Source: Egibacteraceae bacterium
GTDB taxonomy: Bacteria; Actinomycetota; Nitriliruptoria; Euzebyales; Egibacteraceae
DNA: 64,000 bases
NCBI GenBank assembly: GCA_030446745.1
Contig: JAUJMS010000007.1
Location: forward strand, 6,108-70,107
Direction of reading: 5' to 3'
Shown here: piece after piece, positions 44,661-53,514 of the stretch
How the letters are laid out: each line of letters opens with the position of its first letter
Position numbering within the stretch: the stretch's first letter is position 1
Position numbers and translations under genes: made by a program
The notes under the pieces: model-generated
Told to the model about the DNA's origin: nothing
Databases searched by the model: none
What the model saw: the letters and a program-made list of their open reading frames with translations, nothing else

Positions 44661-45236
44661 CTACTTGCCGCGCTTGTACAGCGTCGGGGCGCGGCCCGGG
44701 CCGCGGTGGCCAGGGTCGGTGCCCTGGGGCTGCAGCCGGCCGGCCGCGAGCTCCTCTTGCACGACCTTGCGCACCACCGCGGGCGACGCCCCGCTGGTCT
44801 CTTGCAGCGTCTTGATGGTGAACGCGGACTTGGGGATGGCGTTGCGGACCTCGTCGACCGTCACCCGGCTGCGGGTGCGCGTGCCGCCGCCGCCGCGACG
44901 CCCGGTCGCCCGCCGCCCGCCGCGCCCGAGCCCGGCGAAGCCGGCACGGCGCAGCACCTGGTTGGGCACGCCCTCAGCCGCGAAGGCCTTGGCACCGACC
45001 CCGTGCTCGTCGGCCCACGCCTTGGCGTGCGTCACGAAATCGTCCTCGTAACGCTGCACCGACGGCGTCTCGGTGTCGAACAGCTCTTGGCGCAACCGCA
45101 AGCGCTCCAACTCGTCGCTGCTCGAGTCGATGCGTTGTTGCAGCGCCCTGATTCCCTCGTCGTCGCGCAGCGACGACGGGTCGCGCAACGCGACGAGGTA
45201 GTTGCGAATCGCGGCGTCCGCGCTGGAACTGGCCAT
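44661..45236 (-). CDS. hypothetical winged-helix-like protein
   Basis: A 191-residue protein without a recognised family. The N-terminal half is charged and helical ([29 protein letters not shown]), a glycine/arginine-rich linker follows (about residues 118-135: [20 protein letters not shown]), and the C-terminal half looks like a small helix-turn-helix ([40 protein letters not shown]), suggesting DNA or RNA binding. AGAGGAAC before ATG 45236 is a strong ribosome site. The basic linker would fit a nucleic-acid-binding or nucleoid role, which is inference. Confidence 0.7.
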   Translation of the reverse strand: MASSSADAAIRNYLVALRDPSSLRDDEGIRALQQRIDSSSDELERLRLRQELFDTETPSVQRYEDDFVTHAKAWADEHGVGAKAFAAEGVPNQVLRRAGFAGLGRGGRRATGRRGGGGTRTRSRVTVDEVRNAIPKSAFTIKTLQETSGASPAVVRKVVQEELAAGRLQPQGTDPGHRGPGRAPTLYKRGK

Positions 45237-45432
45237 TGTTCCTCTTTCGGTCGAGACGAGTGGTCGCCAGAAAACTAGCACTTCCGGTCGCGAGAAGGTA
45301 TTCACCCACTGCGGGAATGGCAATTCGGGCGTCGTCGGGGGGCGACGGCGTGGCGGACGGCACACTGCCGCCGGTTTGCCCGCCGCGATCCGCGACGGCA
45401 AGGTGACGTCTACGCGGACAGGAGTGCCAAGG

Positions 45433-45960
45433 GTGGCGGACGGATACGTACTGTGGTTCACGGGCTTGTCGGGCGCCGGGAAGTCGACGATCGCCGATCT
45501 CGTCGTCGCGCGCCTGCGTGCGCGTGGGGCGCCGGTGGAGCTGCTCGACGGCGACGAGATCCGCACACACCTGTCCAAAGGTCTCGGCTTCAGTCGCGAG
45601 GACCGCGACATCAACGTGCGCCGCATCGGCTGGGTCGCGGGCCTGCTCAGCCGCCACGGGGTGGGGGTCGTCACGGCGGCAATCTCGCCCTACGTGGCGG
45701 TTCGCGACGAGGTCCGCGCCATGACGACGAACTTCGTGGAAATCTTCGTCGACGCGCCGGTCGACGAGTGCCGGCGACGCGACGTCAAGGGCCTGTACGC
45801 GCGCGCCGACCGCGGCGAGATCCCCAACTTCACCGGTGTCAGTGACCCCTACGAGCCTCCGGTCGCACCGGAGCTGCACCTGCGCACCACCGAGGAGGAC
45901 CCCGAGTCGTCCGCCGCACGGGTTCTCGCCTACCTGCGAGAACGGGCGCTGGTCGCGTAG
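45433..45960 (+). CDS. cysC: adenylylsulfate kinase
   Basis: A 175-residue APS kinase, converting APS to PAPS in sulfate assimilation. The P-loop [14 protein letters not shown] is at about residues 10-23, followed by [34 protein letters not shown] and [30 protein letters not shown] with the family's DVKGLY motif. GTG 45433 has AGGAG eight bases upstream. It stands upstream of a small unknown gene and an SLC13-type permease. ATP sulfurylase is not in the window. Confidence 0.96.
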   Translation: MADGYVLWFTGLSGAGKSTIADLVVARLRARGAPVELLDGDEIRTHLSKGLGFSREDRDINVRRIGWVAGLLSRHGVGVVTAAISPYVAVRDEVRAMTTNFVEIFVDAPVDECRRRDVKGLYARADRGEIPNFTGVSDPYEPPVAPELHLRTTEEDPESSAARVLAYLRERALVA

Positions 45961-45976
45961 CGACCGGGCGGCTGCC

Positions 45977-46354
45977 GTGAGTTCCGAACCGGGCATCGAC
46001 GTCGGGCTGTCCGCCTCCACCTACTGGGTGTGGAAGCGGGTGTGCCACGGCCTCGGACTGGAATGGGAGCGACTGTCCACGTCGGTCGCCGATCCCCGCT
46101 CGCCGCGCGCCTGGCGCACCGAGGTCGTCGTGGAGCGCTTCCACGCGTCGATCCTGCGCCGGCTCGCCGAGAAGGCGCTCGCGGCGGGCCAGCCCGACGG
46201 CGCCGGCGAGGTCTGGCGGGCCGCCGGCGGTGGCCCTGGGCATTACCTGGAGCTCGCGGACCTGCTGCGCACGCTCCGCGCGCACCGTGAGGTCACCTCC
46301 TGCCAGCTGCTGGCGCGCTCGCAGGACGAGCCACCGGGAGGTGCAGCGCCGTGA
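45977..46354 (+). CDS. hypothetical protein between APS kinase and permease
   Basis: A 125-residue soluble protein of unknown family. It begins GIDVGLSASTYWVWKRVCHGLGLEWERL and has a helical centre (FHASILRRLAEKALAAGQPDGAGEVWRAAG) and LELADLLRTLRAHREVTS near the end. There is no membrane segment. It starts 16 bases after cysC, and its stop overlaps the permease GTG at 46351, so the three genes are likely one operon. A role in sulfate metabolism or as a regulatory partner of the permease is inference from position only. Confidence 0.65.
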   Translation: MSSEPGIDVGLSASTYWVWKRVCHGLGLEWERLSTSVADPRSPRAWRTEVVVERFHASILRRLAEKALAAGQPDGAGEVWRAAGGGPGHYLELADLLRTLRAHREVTSCQLLARSQDEPPGGAAP

Positions 46355-48117
46355 CCCTTGACGCCTGGATCACCGCCGCTGTCATCGTCGTCACGGTGGC
46401 CGCCCTCGCCCGCGAACTCGTGCCGCCGGCGATCGCGGTGCTCAGCGCGGTCGTCGTGCTGCTCGTCGCCGGCGTCATCGACAGCGACGACGCGCTCTCC
46501 GGCTTCTCCAACGAGGCGCCGTTCGTCGTCGGGGCGTTGCTCGTGCTGGCACGAGCGGTCGACGTGTCGGGACTGCTCGACCCGATCGTGTCGGGGCTGT
46601 TCGGGCGCGCCACCGGGCGGTCGCTGCTCGCCCGACTGCTCTACCCCGTCACGCTGTTCTCGGGCTTTTTGAACAACACCACCCTCGTCGCGATGACCGT
46701 GCCCCCGGTGGTGGAGCTGTCGACCCGCCGGCAGCTGCCGGCGTCGCGCTTTCTCATCCCGGTCAGCTACGCGGCGGTGCTCGGCGGCGTCATCACGGCG
46801 ATCGGCACCTCGACGAACCTGACCGTGTCCGGTCTGCTGCGCGACGCCGGCATGCCGCCGCTCGCGCTGTTCGAGCTCACCCCGGTCGGCCTGCCGATCG
46901 CGTTGGTGGGCGTGACCGTGATCGTCGCCCTCGCCGGGGTGCTGATGCCCAACCGCGGCACGGCGACGCGCACGGTCGACGAGCAGGTGCGCGAGTTCAG
47001 CGTCGCGATGCGGGTGATCCGCGGCGGTCCGCTCGACGGCGTCTCGGTGGAGTCGGGCGGTCTGCGGCACCTGTCTGGCGTGTTTCTCGTCGAGATCGAG
47101 CGCGGCGAGACCGTGCTCGCCCCCGTCGCGCCGGAAGAGGTGCTGTGCGGCGGGGACCTGCTGTTCTTCGTCGGGCGGGTGTCCGACATCGTCGACCTGC
47201 AACGCCACCGCGGGTTGGTGTCGGCCGAGGAGCGCCAGCTCGCGCGCCTCGACGGCAACGGGCACGCGTTCTACGAGGTCGTCGTCGGGGCGGAGTCCGC
47301 CTTGACCGGCCGGACGCTGCGCGAGATCGGGTTCCGAGGGCGCTACCGCGCCGCCGTCGTCGCGGTCTCGCGCTCCGGCCAGCGCCTGGAGGGCAAGCTC
47401 GGCGGCATCCGGCTGCGGCTGGGCGACACGCTGCTCGTCCTGGCGGACGAGACCTTCCGCGACCGCTGGCGCGACTCCCGCGACTTTCTGGTCGTCGCCC
47501 CGCTCGGCGGCATCCCGCCGACGCAGCCGCGCAAGGCGGCGCTGGTCACCGCGATCACCGTCGGCTTCGTCGTCGTCACCGCGCTCGAGCTGGTCCCGCT
47601 GCTGCAGGCGTCGCTGATCGTCGCGTTCGGGCTGGTCGCCACGCGGGTGCTGACGCTGCGCCAGGCCCGCAACGCGCTCGACCTGGACATCCTCGTCCTC
47701 ATCGCGGCGGCGTTCGGCCTTGGCGCCGCGGTGACGGCGAGCGGCCTGGGGACCGCGCTCGCCGGAGTGCTCGTGCGGGTGCTCGAGCCGTTCGGGCCGC
47801 TCGGGGCGCTCGCGGGTGTCCTGCTCGCGACGATGGCCCTGACCGAGCTGATCTCGAACAACGCCGCCGCCGCATTGCTGTTCCCCATCGCCCTGTCGAC
47901 CGCGTCGGCCCTCGGGGCGAACCCGCGCCCCTTCGTCATCGCGGTGACGCTCGGGGCGAGCCTGTCGTTCCTGACCCCGATCGGCTACCAGACCAACCTC
48001 ATGGTCTACGGGATCGGCGGCTACCGCTTCAGCGACTACACCCGCCTCGGCGCCCCGCTGAACCTCGTCTGCGTCGCCCTGGCCCTTCTCCTCATCCCGC
48101 GCGTCTTCCCGTTCTGA
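46351..48117 (+). CDS. SLC13/DASS-type sodium-linked anion transporter with TrkA-C domains
   Basis: A 588-residue permease with roughly ten transmembrane helices. The family substrate loops are seen in both halves: LFSGFLNNTTLVAMTVP with SNLT-type ITAIGTSTNLTVSG in the first, and LTELISNNAAAALLFPIAL with PIGYQTNLMVYGIGGY in the second. Between them, two RCK/TrkA-C regulatory domains occupy about residues 205-375 (EFSVAMRVIRGGPLDGVSVESGG, VLCGGDLLFFVGRVSDIVDLQ, GIRLRLGDTLLVLADE). Such transporters with TrkA-C domains often carry sulfate; the adjacent APS kinase supports that here. GTG 46351 overlaps the upstream stop. Confidence 0.92.
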   Translation: MTLDAWITAAVIVVTVAALARELVPPAIAVLSAVVVLLVAGVIDSDDALSGFSNEAPFVVGALLVLARAVDVSGLLDPIVSGLFGRATGRSLLARLLYPVTLFSGFLNNTTLVAMTVPPVVELSTRRQLPASRFLIPVSYAAVLGGVITAIGTSTNLTVSGLLRDAGMPPLALFELTPVGLPIALVGVTVIVALAGVLMPNRGTATRTVDEQVREFSVAMRVIRGGPLDGVSVESGGLRHLSGVFLVEIERGETVLAPVAPEEVLCGGDLLFFVGRVSDIVDLQRHRGLVSAEERQLARLDGNGHAFYEVVVGAESALTGRTLREIGFRGRYRAAVVAVSRSGQRLEGKLGGIRLRLGDTLLVLADETFRDRWRDSRDFLVVAPLGGIPPTQPRKAALVTAITVGFVVVTALELVPLLQASLIVAFGLVATRVLTLRQARNALDLDILVLIAAAFGLGAAVTASGLGTALAGVLVRVLEPFGPLGALAGVLLATMALTELISNNAAAALLFPIALSTASALGANPRPFVIAVTLGASLSFLTPIGYQTNLMVYGIGGYRFSDYTRLGAPLNLVCVALALLLIPRVFPF

Positions 48118-48222
48118 CCGCCGCCTTCTTTGCCGCCGAGTTTGCGCCTCTTCTGATCCGTCCGGGCTGACCTGACCGGCCGAGGCCCCGCCGGCGCACC
48201 GCGCGCCCCGCCGCACTGCCCC

Positions 48223-51200
48223 TCACCGGGCGTTGAAATACGTGGCTTCCGGGTGGTGGACGATGATCGCGTCGGTGGACTGCTCAGGGTGCAGCTGGAA
48301 CTCCTCGGACAGCTCCAGGCCGATGCGCCCCGCGTCGAGCAGGTCGAACAGGGGCTTGCGCGCCTCCAGATCGGGGCAGGCGGGGTAGCCGAACGAGTAG
48401 CGGCAGCCGCGGTACCCCTGGCGCAGCAGGCCGGCGACGTCCGGCGCGTCGTCGCCGGCGATGCCGACCTCGACGCGCACCCGACGGTGCCAGTACTCGG
48501 CGAGCGCCTCGGCCATCTCCACGCCGAGTCCGTGCAGGTACAGGTAGTCGGTGTAGCGGTCGGCGGCGAACAGTTCGGCCGCCCGCTGCGACACCCGTGA
48601 CCCCATCGTGACCGCGGACAGCGCGACGACGTCGCGCGGACCGCCGACGGGACGGAAGTAGTCGGCGATGCACAGCCGCCGCCCCCGGGGCTGCCGCGGA
48701 AACCCGAAGCGCGCCGCGACGGCGTCGCTGTCGGGTGCCTCGTAGACGACGAGGTCGTCGCCGTCGCTCGCGCACGCGAAGTAGCCGTAGACCACCTCGG
48801 GGCGCAACAGCGACTCGGCGCGCGCCAACGCCAACGTCGAGCGCAGCGCCGCCTCGGCGGCGTCAGCGGCGTCGCGGCCGAAGCCCCACTGCGTGCGGAA
48901 CAGTGCGGTGCGGTTGAGCAGCGCGGCGACGTCGTCGAGCGGCACGCCGCGCACCACCCGGGTGCCCCAAAACGGCGGCACCGGCACCGCGACGTCGGTC
49001 GCGACGTCCGAGCGCACCGCCGCCGCGGCCGGCTCGGCGATGGTGGCGCCGGTCGCGCGCACCCGCCGCTGGGCGACCTCGCGCCCCCACGCCGGCGGTC
49101 GTTGGCCGCTGCGCTTGTGGTCGGCGAGCTCGTCCATGGTGCGCAGGCCCGCGAAGGCGTCGCGGCAGTAGAACAGCGGCCCGGGGTAGCGCTCGCGCAG
49201 GTCGACCTCGACGTAGGCGCGCGTGAGCGCGGCGCCGCCGAGCAGCACCGGGTAGTGGCTGAGGTCCCGGCGGACCAGCTCGTCGAGGTCGTCACGCATG
49301 ACCACGGTGGACTTGACGAGCAGCCCGGACAGCCCGATCGCGTCGGCCTGGAACTCTTGGGCGGCGGCGACGATCGCGTCGATCGGCTGCTTGATGCCGA
49401 GGTTTCGCACCTCGTAGCCGTTGTTGCTCAAGATGATGTCGACGAGGTTCTTGCCGATGTCGTGGACGTCGCCTTTGACCGTCGCCAAGACGATGCGCCC
49501 CTTGCCGCCCGTCGACGTCTTCTCCAGGTGTGGTTCGAGGTGTGCGACGGCGGACTTCATCACCTCGGCGGACTGCAACACGAACGGCAGTTGCATCTGC
49601 CCGGAGCCGAACAGCTCGCCGACGACGCGCATGCCCGCGAGCAGGTGGGTGTTGATGACGTCGAGTGCGGCGATGCCCTCGGCGAGTGCCGCGTCGAGGT
49701 CGGCGGTCAGCCCGTCGCGCTCGCCGTCGATGATCCGCCGCTCCAGCCGCTCACCGACCGGCAGCGCCGCCAGGTCGGGCTTGGGCGCCGCCGTTCCCGC
49801 CGTCGCGAACAGCGCGAGCAGCTCGGCCAGCGGGTCGTAGCCGTCGCGGCGCCGGTCCTCGATGAGGTCGACGCACGCGCGCTTGATCTGCTCGTCGATG
49901 GCGTGCAGCGGGACGATCTTGCCGGCGTGCACGATCGCGGCATCCAGCCCGCGCTCGACCGCCAGGGACAAGAACACCGAGTTCAGCGCCTGCCGCGCCG
50001 CCGGCGCGAGCCCGAACGACACGTTGGAGACCCCAAGGATCGTCGCGCATCCCGGGATCTCGTCCTTGACCCGCGCGATCGCCTCGAGCGTCTCCAGCGC
50101 GTCGCGGCGCAGGTCCTCCTGGCCCGACCCCAGCGGGAAGGTCAAGGTGTCGAACAGGAGGTCGCCCGGTTCCAGCCCGTACTCGTCGACGGCGATGCCC
50201 GCGATGCGCTTGCAGACCTCGACCTTGCGGTCGGCGGTGCGCGCCTGGCCCTGCTCGTCGATGGCGAGGGCGACCAGGGCGGCGCCGAACTGGCGGGCGA
50301 GCCCGAACAGGACGTCGGCCTTGCGCCGGCCGTCCTCGAGGTTGACCGAGTTGATCACCGCGCGCCCGCCGAGGCGCCGCAGCGCGGTCGCGACGACGTC
50401 GAGCTCGGTGGAGTCGACGAACAGCGGCAACGTCGACGCGGTCGCGAGCCGGTCGACGATCGGCGCGATGTCGGCGGCGCCAGAGCGCCCGACGTAGTCG
50501 ACGCAGACGTCCAGCGCGTGCGCGCCTTCGCGCACCTGGGCGCGGGCGAGCTGCGTCGCCGCGTCCCAGTCCTGCGTCAGCAGCAGCTGCTTGGCGACCT
50601 TGGAGCCGTTGGCGTTGAGCCGCTCGCCGACGAGCAGCACGCTGGTCTCCTGGCGCAGCGGGACGGCCGCGTACAGCGACGCGAGCGACGGCTCGAAGGC
50701 CGCGGCGCGCGGCGCCGGCGCGAGGCTGCGCACCGCGTCGACGACGGCGGCGAGGTGCGCCGGCGTCGTGCCGCAGCACCCACCGACGAGCGCGACGCCG
50801 AAGTCGCCGACGAACTCGCGCTGCGCCGCCGCGAGCGCGGCCGCGGACAGCGGGTAGACCGCCCGCCCGTCGGCCATCGCCGGGATGCCGGCGTTGGGCA
50901 ACACCGCGATCGGCCGGCGCGACGTCGCCGACAGCGTGCGCACGTGCTCGCGCATGTCCTCGGGCCCGGTGGCGCAGTTCAGCCCGATCACGTCGACGCC
51001 CAACGGGTCGAGGGCGGCGAGGGCGGCGCCGACTTCGCTGCCGAGCAGCATCGTGTTGATGCCGGCCTCGATCGTGACGCAGACGACCAGGGGGACGGTG
51101 GCGCCCTCCGCCGCCATCGCCTGGTGGCAGGCCCAGATCGCCGCCTTGGCCTGCAGCAGGTCGAACACCGTCTCGACGATCAGGGCGTCGCTGCCGCCGG

Positions 51201-51663
51201 CGAGCAGGCCGCGCGCTTGCCGGGTGTAGCCGCCGACCATCGTGTCGTAGTCGATGTAGTCGGGAGTCGTCGCGCGGTCCTTGCCCAGCGACAGCGTCGG
51301 CGAGCGGGTGCCCGGCCCGATCGAGCCGACGGTCCAGCGGTCCCCCGCGGCGTCATCACAGGCGGCGCGGGCCAGCCGCGCCGCGGCCTCGTTGAGCGTC
51401 TCGGTCTCGGCGGCCAGCCCATACTCGGCGAGCACCCACGGGGCCCCGCCGAAGGTGTCGGTCTCCACGGCGTCGCAGCCCACCGCGAGGAATTCGTCGT
51501 GAATGGTGCGGATGACGTCGGGGCGGGTCCGCACCAGCACCTCGTTGCAGCCGTCGAGTCCGCCGAAGTCCTCCGGAGCCAGCCCGCGGTCCTGGATCGA
51601 GGTCCCCATGCCGCCGTCGAACACGAGGACGCGGTCGGCGAGCGCGGCGAGCAGGTCGGCCAT
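48223..51663 (-). CDS. metH: cobalamin-dependent methionine synthase
   Basis: A 1146-residue MetH with all four modules. The homocysteine-binding domain (VFDGGMGTSIQDRG) has zinc ligands Cys230, Cys296 and Cys297. The pterin-binding domain has LLVGERLNANGSKVAKQLL and DVCVDYVGRSG. The cobalamin domain has DVHDIGKNLVDIIL with base-off His734, then LSGLLVKSTVVMRDDL. The C-terminal reactivation domain has SFGYPACPDLEARKPLF and AIIVHHPEATYFN. It makes methionine from homocysteine using methyl-tetrahydrofolate. No cobalamin riboswitch was recognised in the short upstream gap. Confidence 0.97.
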   Translation of the reverse strand: MADLLAALADRVLVFDGGMGTSIQDRGLAPEDFGGLDGCNEVLVRTRPDVIRTIHDEFLAVGCDAVETDTFGGAPWVLAEYGLAAETETLNEAAARLARAACDDAAGDRWTVGSIGPGTRSPTLSLGKDRATTPDYIDYDTMVGGYTRQARGLLAGGSDALIVETVFDLLQAKAAIWACHQAMAAEGATVPLVVCVTIEAGINTMLLGSEVGAALAALDPLGVDVIGLNCATGPEDMREHVRTLSATSRRPIAVLPNAGIPAMADGRAVYPLSAAALAAAQREFVGDFGVALVGGCCGTTPAHLAAVVDAVRSLAPAPRAAAFEPSLASLYAAVPLRQETSVLLVGERLNANGSKVAKQLLLTQDWDAATQLARAQVREGAHALDVCVDYVGRSGAADIAPIVDRLATASTLPLFVDSTELDVVATALRRLGGRAVINSVNLEDGRRKADVLFGLARQFGAALVALAIDEQGQARTADRKVEVCKRIAGIAVDEYGLEPGDLLFDTLTFPLGSGQEDLRRDALETLEAIARVKDEIPGCATILGVSNVSFGLAPAARQALNSVFLSLAVERGLDAAIVHAGKIVPLHAIDEQIKRACVDLIEDRRRDGYDPLAELLALFATAGTAAPKPDLAALPVGERLERRIIDGERDGLTADLDAALAEGIAALDVINTHLLAGMRVVGELFGSGQMQLPFVLQSAEVMKSAVAHLEPHLEKTSTGGKGRIVLATVKGDVHDIGKNLVDIILSNNGYEVRNLGIKQPIDAIVAAAQEFQADAIGLSGLLVKSTVVMRDDLDELVRRDLSHYPVLLGGAALTRAYVEVDLRERYPGPLFYCRDAFAGLRTMDELADHKRSGQRPPAWGREVAQRRVRATGATIAEPAAAAVRSDVATDVAVPVPPFWGTRVVRGVPLDDVAALLNRTALFRTQWGFGRDAADAAEAALRSTLALARAESLLRPEVVYGYFACASDGDDLVVYEAPDSDAVAARFGFPRQPRGRRLCIADYFRPVGGPRDVVALSAVTMGSRVSQRAAELFAADRYTDYLYLHGLGVEMAEALAEYWHRRVRVEVGIAGDDAPDVAGLLRQGYRGCRYSFGYPACPDLEARKPLFDLLDAGRIGLELSEEFQLHPEQSTDAIIVHHPEATYFNAR

Positions 51664-51768
51664 GACCGGTCATGGTAGAGGCGGTGCGTCGACCGCCCGC
51701 GGGCGCTGCCCATTCCCAAGCGGCCCGCCGTGGGGCATGCTGACGCGAGCCGAGCAGGAGGGCGCGCC

Positions 51769-52299
51769 ATGAGCGTGACGCCGGAGGAGGGTCTGCGTCT
51801 CGTCGAGACGCTCGACGCCGAGGACGACGAGCGGCCCGCGCCCGACGTCGTGGTCGCCGACGAGCTCGAGACGCTCCGTGACGAGTTCGTCGACGCGTTC
51901 AACGCCCGCGACCTCGACGGGCTGCTCGCCTTGGTCCGTGCCGACGTCGAGTGCCCCGACATCAACGGCGACGGCGTCGCCGCGCTGGCCGAGGAGCTGG
52001 AGGGCATCTGGGAGCGCTCGCCGGGCGCCATCGTGACCCGCGGCTTCCTCGACGGCAGCCCGTGCGCGCTGGCGTGGCTGCCCGACGAGGACGGCTGCTG
52101 GTCGCGTGCGGCGCTCGTGTGCTTCGACAGCGACGGCGGCCTGCTGTCGCTGGTGGAGATCCCCGACGACGCCGACGCGCTGGAGCGTGCGGAGGCCGAG
52201 GACCCGGACGGCGAGGAGCAGGAGGAGGGCACCGACTGGGGCGAGTGGGACCGCGGGGAACCGACGGTCGCCAAGCCCCGGGGACGCAACCGGCCGTAG
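51769..52299 (+). CDS. SnoaL/NTF2-like acidic protein
   Basis: A 176-residue strongly acidic protein. The segment LRDEFVDAFNARDLDGLLALVRADVECPDINGDG is typical of SnoaL/NTF2-like folds, with GIWERSPGAIVTRGFLDGSPCALAWLPDEDG in the beta sheet. The tail is a Glu/Asp-rich extension with a basic end (KPRGRNRP). No catalytic residues can be assigned. AGGAGGG about seven bases before ATG 51769 fixes the start. It is divergent from metH, and no link to methionine metabolism is evident. Confidence 0.75.
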   Translation: MSVTPEEGLRLVETLDAEDDERPAPDVVVADELETLRDEFVDAFNARDLDGLLALVRADVECPDINGDGVAALAEELEGIWERSPGAIVTRGFLDGSPCALAWLPDEDGCWSRAALVCFDSDGGLLSLVEIPDDADALERAEAEDPDGEEQEEGTDWGEWDRGEPTVAKPRGRNRP

Positions 52300-52432
52300 C
52301 AAGGCCGCGCACAGCCCGGCGCGGTTGCCGGAGGTTCGCAGCAGGAGATCGGCGCCCGGCGGCGAAGTTGACGGCGAGGTCGTCGACAACCCGGAGAACC
52401 CCCCATGCGTCAGGTCCGCCGACGGCCGTGTC

Positions 52433-52669
52433 GTGACCAACGACATGACCCGCGGCTTCGAGGCTCTCGACATCCCCGAGCTGCGCGCGGCCGCCGCGGC
52501 GGCGCAGCCGGCGCCGACCGCCGAACCGTCGGCCGCCGCACCGTCGGCCGCTCCTCGGGCCGACCTCACGTCGCTGCTCGTGCCCGCCACCCTGCCGGCG
52601 CGACCGGCCCGCCAGACGCCGACCGTGCACAACACCGGCATCTGCGTGATCCCGGCACCGCCGGTGTAG
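52433..52669 (+). CDS. small Ala/Pro-rich protein
   Basis: A 74-78-residue protein (starts at GTG 52433 or ATG 52445, the latter reading MTRGFEALDIPELRAAA). Third codon positions are strongly GC, so it is probably expressed. An Ala/Pro-rich linker leads to the C-terminus SLLVPATLPARPARQTPTVH and finally NTGICVIPAPPV with one cysteine. The compact, ordered C-terminus after a linker resembles a peptide substrate or a binding motif, but no maturation enzyme is nearby. A competing ATG at 52405 in another frame lacks coding character. Confidence 0.55.
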   Translation: MTNDMTRGFEALDIPELRAAAAAAQPAPTAEPSAAAPSAAPRADLTSLLVPATLPARPARQTPTVHNTGICVIPAPPV

Positions 52670-52731
52670 CGCCACCGGTCCAGCACCCGTCGAGCGGGTC
52701 TGCACTGCGGTGGGGGCCCCGCTCGTCTGCG

Positions 52732-53514
52732 TCACGGCCGCCGCGGCAGTGCCGCCGGGTCGACGGTGGAGCGGCGATCGCCCGGCACGAACCAGGCGAG
52801 GCCGCCGGGCGCCGGATAGCGCGGCCCGTCCCCGGCCCGGTCGACGAGCAGGCGGGGGCCGGTCGCCCCGTCGGCGGCGACGACGAGGAGTCGCCGCTCG
52901 CTGTCCCGGACGAGAATCCACTCGCCGCCCGGCGACCACAGCGCGTCGGTGAAGGCGTAGTCGCGCGGACCCTCCACGCTCACCAGCCTCCGCGTCGTTC
53001 CGGCGCGGTCGCGCACGGCGAGCTCGGCGTGCCCGTCGTCGTACGCGTCGTCGATGAGGACGTGCGCGCCGTCGGGGCGCGTTCGCGCCGCCTTGACGCC
53101 GACCGGGTCCAGGTATGCGTCGTCGGGCGCACGCACGATCCGGTCCAGGACCTCGCCGCTCGTTGCCTCCACGACGAGGACGATCTCGTCGCCGAACTCG
53201 CCGTGGCCGTGCGCGAGCAGACGACCGTCCGGCGACCAGGCGACCTGGATGATCCGGTCGATCTCGTTGTCGCCGCCGCCGCACAGCAACGTCCGTGGGT
53301 CGCCGCCGGCGGCCGCGACGACGGTGAGGCACGTGACGTCGTCCTCGTCGACCGTCAGGTAGGCGACGGTGCCGGGAACGTCCACCGCCGGGGCGTCGGT
53401 GACGGCCGGGAACGCCGGCAGGCGCCGGACGCCGAAGAGCGCGACGGCAGCCGTGACGGCGAGGACGACGACCCCGGCTCCGAGCACCGCGGCAACGGTC
53501 CTGCGCTCAGCCAT
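52732..53514 (-). CDS. membrane-anchored WD40/TolB-like beta-propeller protein
   Basis: A 260-residue protein with an N-terminal transmembrane helix (about residues 8-27: VAAVLGAGVVVLAVTAAVALF) and an extracytoplasmic domain with propeller blade motifs: IIQVAWSPDGRLLAHGHGEFG, KAARTRPDGAHVLIDDAYDDG, DALWSPGGEWILVRDSERRLLVV and LAWFVPGDRRSTV. The function is unknown; such domains bind partners or sugars. The stop overlaps nothing. The start at ATG 53514 overlaps the 3' end of the DUF2157-like gene, consistent with co-translation. Confidence 0.75.
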   Translation of the reverse strand: MAERRTVAAVLGAGVVVLAVTAAVALFGVRRLPAFPAVTDAPAVDVPGTVAYLTVDEDDVTCLTVVAAAGGDPRTLLCGGGDNEIDRIIQVAWSPDGRLLAHGHGEFGDEIVLVVEATSGEVLDRIVRAPDDAYLDPVGVKAARTRPDGAHVLIDDAYDDGHAELAVRDRAGTTRRLVSVEGPRDYAFTDALWSPGGEWILVRDSERRLLVVAADGATGPRLLVDRAGDGPRYPAPGGLAWFVPGDRRSTVDPAALPRRP

